The notes beneath the pieces were generated by a model, which saw only the letters and a program-made list of their open reading frames with translations, made no database searches and was not told the origin of the DNA. 64,000 nt of DNA from JAIVJG01 sp964236735. Its GTDB lineage: Bacteria; Acidobacteriota; Blastocatellia; Pyrinomonadales; Pyrinomonadaceae. Where the stretch lies: contig CAXSFM010000016.1 of the NCBI GenBank assembly GCA_964236735.1, positions 1-64,000 on the forward strand. The letters are read 5' to 3'. The stretch's first letter is position 1. Each line of letters begins with the position of its first letter. The position numbers and the translations under genes were made by a program. Below are positions 63,035 to 64,000 of the stretch, in pieces.

Positions 63035-63874
63035 TTAAAGATTATCAGACCCTGACTTTTTGTTCGTCTTCTTGCCGAGGACGTGCAATGGAAACCATCG
63101 TCTTGGCAGAGGGAAAGTGATTTCCGCGTTGGCGGGCGCTTGCATCAACGTATTGCTTTTATAACTTTTGAGATATGCGCGGGCGACATCAATTTTATAG
63201 AGACAGAATTGACCGAGACCTAAGTGCTTCTTTACGAGTTGCGGAAACTCGCTCCTGAAAGTGTGGTCGTAAAGCCGCTCGCTGATCCCGCCCTCTTCAA
63301 AGTCTGCTATCACCTGTGGCACGTATTTTTGCTGCACGCCTTCAGTTGATAGACATTTCAGGTTCAAAGCCCAATCAGCGAGCAGTGGATACTTCAAATC
63401 GTATTTGCCGACGAGATCGAAAATCGTCCTCTCGTAAAATACTGATTGGTGACAGACATTTCCCGTTCGGAGTCCTGATTTTGAAAATTCGCACAAATAA
63501 TAAATTTCGCTTTTGGCAAAATAAGTTATCCCGTAAACAATCGTCGCCGGCTTATCCGGCATCATCTCTTCAAGTTGCTCTAAGATACCTTTTCTCAAGC
63601 AGTCACCAGCCCCCAGAAAGTACAGATATTTACCCGACGCAAAATCAATCCCCTTGTTGTATGCGTCATACACGCCTCGATCTTTCTCGGAGATGAACGT
63701 CACTTGCCCTTGATACTGTTGAAGAACTTCCAGCGTGCCATCTGTCGAGCCACCATCGAGGACGATGAACTCGCACAAATCCTGTTTCTGCGAGAGCACT
63801 GATTCAATGGTCAAAGCCACTTTCGACGCGCAGTTGTATGTCGCCATGATGATGGAAAATAGTTTTCGTTTCAT
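63035..63874 (-). CDS. GT2-family glycosyltransferase
   Basis: The 279-residue protein has a GT-A fold: FSIIMATYNCASKVALTI near the start, the nucleotide-binding LDGGSTDGT, and YFLGAGDCL in place of the usual DxD surroundings. The layout resembles WcaA/colanic-acid-type transferases that use a nucleotide sugar to extend a polysaccharide. The region after residue 245 is basic and contains no membrane helix. Codon use is more AT-rich than in most of the window, as often seen in surface-polysaccharide genes. It appears to be the end of a further polysaccharide locus outside the window. Confidence 0.85.
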   Translation of the reverse strand: MKRKLFSIIMATYNCASKVALTIESVLSQKQDLCEFIVLDGGSTDGTLEVLQQYQGQVTFISEKDRGVYDAYNKGIDFASGKYLYFLGAGDCLRKGILEQLEEMMPDKPATIVYGITYFAKSEIYYLCEFSKSGLRTGNVCHQSVFYERTIFDLVGKYDLKYPLLADWALNLKCLSTEGVQQKYVPQVIADFEEGGISERLYDHTFRSEFPQLVKKHLGLGQFCLYKIDVARAYLKSYKSNTLMQAPANAEITFPLPRRWFPLHVLGKKTNKKSGSDNL

Positions 63875-63940
63875 CGCGCTTACTCAACGCTGGAACGTGC
63901 AAGTGATGTGTTCCGCTGAATGACAAACCTTAGCGTGAGG

Positions 63941-64000
63941 CTATGAAGTTTTAGCTCCGAGCAAACATTCTGATAACTGCTCGCAGACGTAATCAATATC
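63941..64000 (-). CDS. C-terminal end of a gene entering from the right edge
   Basis: From base 64000 the minus strand is open for 19 codons to a TAG at 63941 (ending LLGAKTS). The residues (DIDYVCEQLSECLLG) look like the terminal helix of a folded protein, and the next gene downstream is a co-directional GT2 gene 66 bases away. The family cannot be told from this fragment. Confidence 0.4.
   Translation of the reverse strand, partial: DIDYVCEQLSECLLGAKTS

Overview
The window is GC-rich, densely coded and free of any rRNA or tRNA gene I could see. Its gene content (tandem secreted WD40-caspase proteins, DUF4384 proteins, Spy-like proteins with an ECF sigma factor, a fungalysin protease with P and lamin-tail domains, a large polysaccharide locus) suggests a soil-type Acidobacteriota, perhaps class Blastocatellia. 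That assignment is inference; no phylogenetic marker is present.

Layout. (1) 1-3637, minus: 5' part of a secreted M36 metalloprotease, cut by the window edge, with a leader that can fold. (2) 4224-21910, minus: seven co-directional genes for exported proteins. Four are tandem paralogues of about 1,100 residues (two WD40 propellers plus a C-terminal caspase domain); the others are a DUF4384 protein, a short caspase and a metacaspase-DUF4384 protein. (3) 22053-30195, minus: a tripartite RND efflux operon (adaptor, pump, TolC-like protein) followed by a second reduced adaptor and two small membrane proteins. (4) 30414-33622, plus: an unknown gene, a Spy-like protein, an ECF sigma factor, its probable anti-sigma factor and a second Spy-like protein. 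(5) 33721-38816, minus: an MFS pump and a plasmid-like module (HTH protein, ParA, replication-like protein containing 10-bp repeats, tyrosine recombinase). (6) 39031-51514, minus: a tightly coupled ten-gene polysaccharide operon with four steps resembling the UDP-ManNAc3NAcA pathway. (7) 52076-59744: a Ser/Thr kinase, a GT4 glycosyltransferase, and a minus-strand trio of Dpm1-like GT2, a GT-C-like membrane protein fused to an alpha/alpha-toroid domain with a DxDDTA motif, and a UbiA-family prenyltransferase. (8) 60175-64000: TPM-domain protein, small unknown protein, VOC protein, DUF3833 protein, GT2 glycosyltransferase and the end of one more gene.

The strongest regulatory signal is one promoter-like motif, TGTAACC-N16-CGTCTT, found three times with exactly the same spacing: before the RND efflux operon, before the first Spy-like gene, and before the anti-sigma gene. 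It suggests that the local ECF sigma factor controls its own module and the efflux pump as one envelope-stress regulon. The most unusual protein is the GT-C/terpene-cyclase-like fusion beside UbiA, which may belong to an undescribed pathway for a glycosylated isoprenoid.
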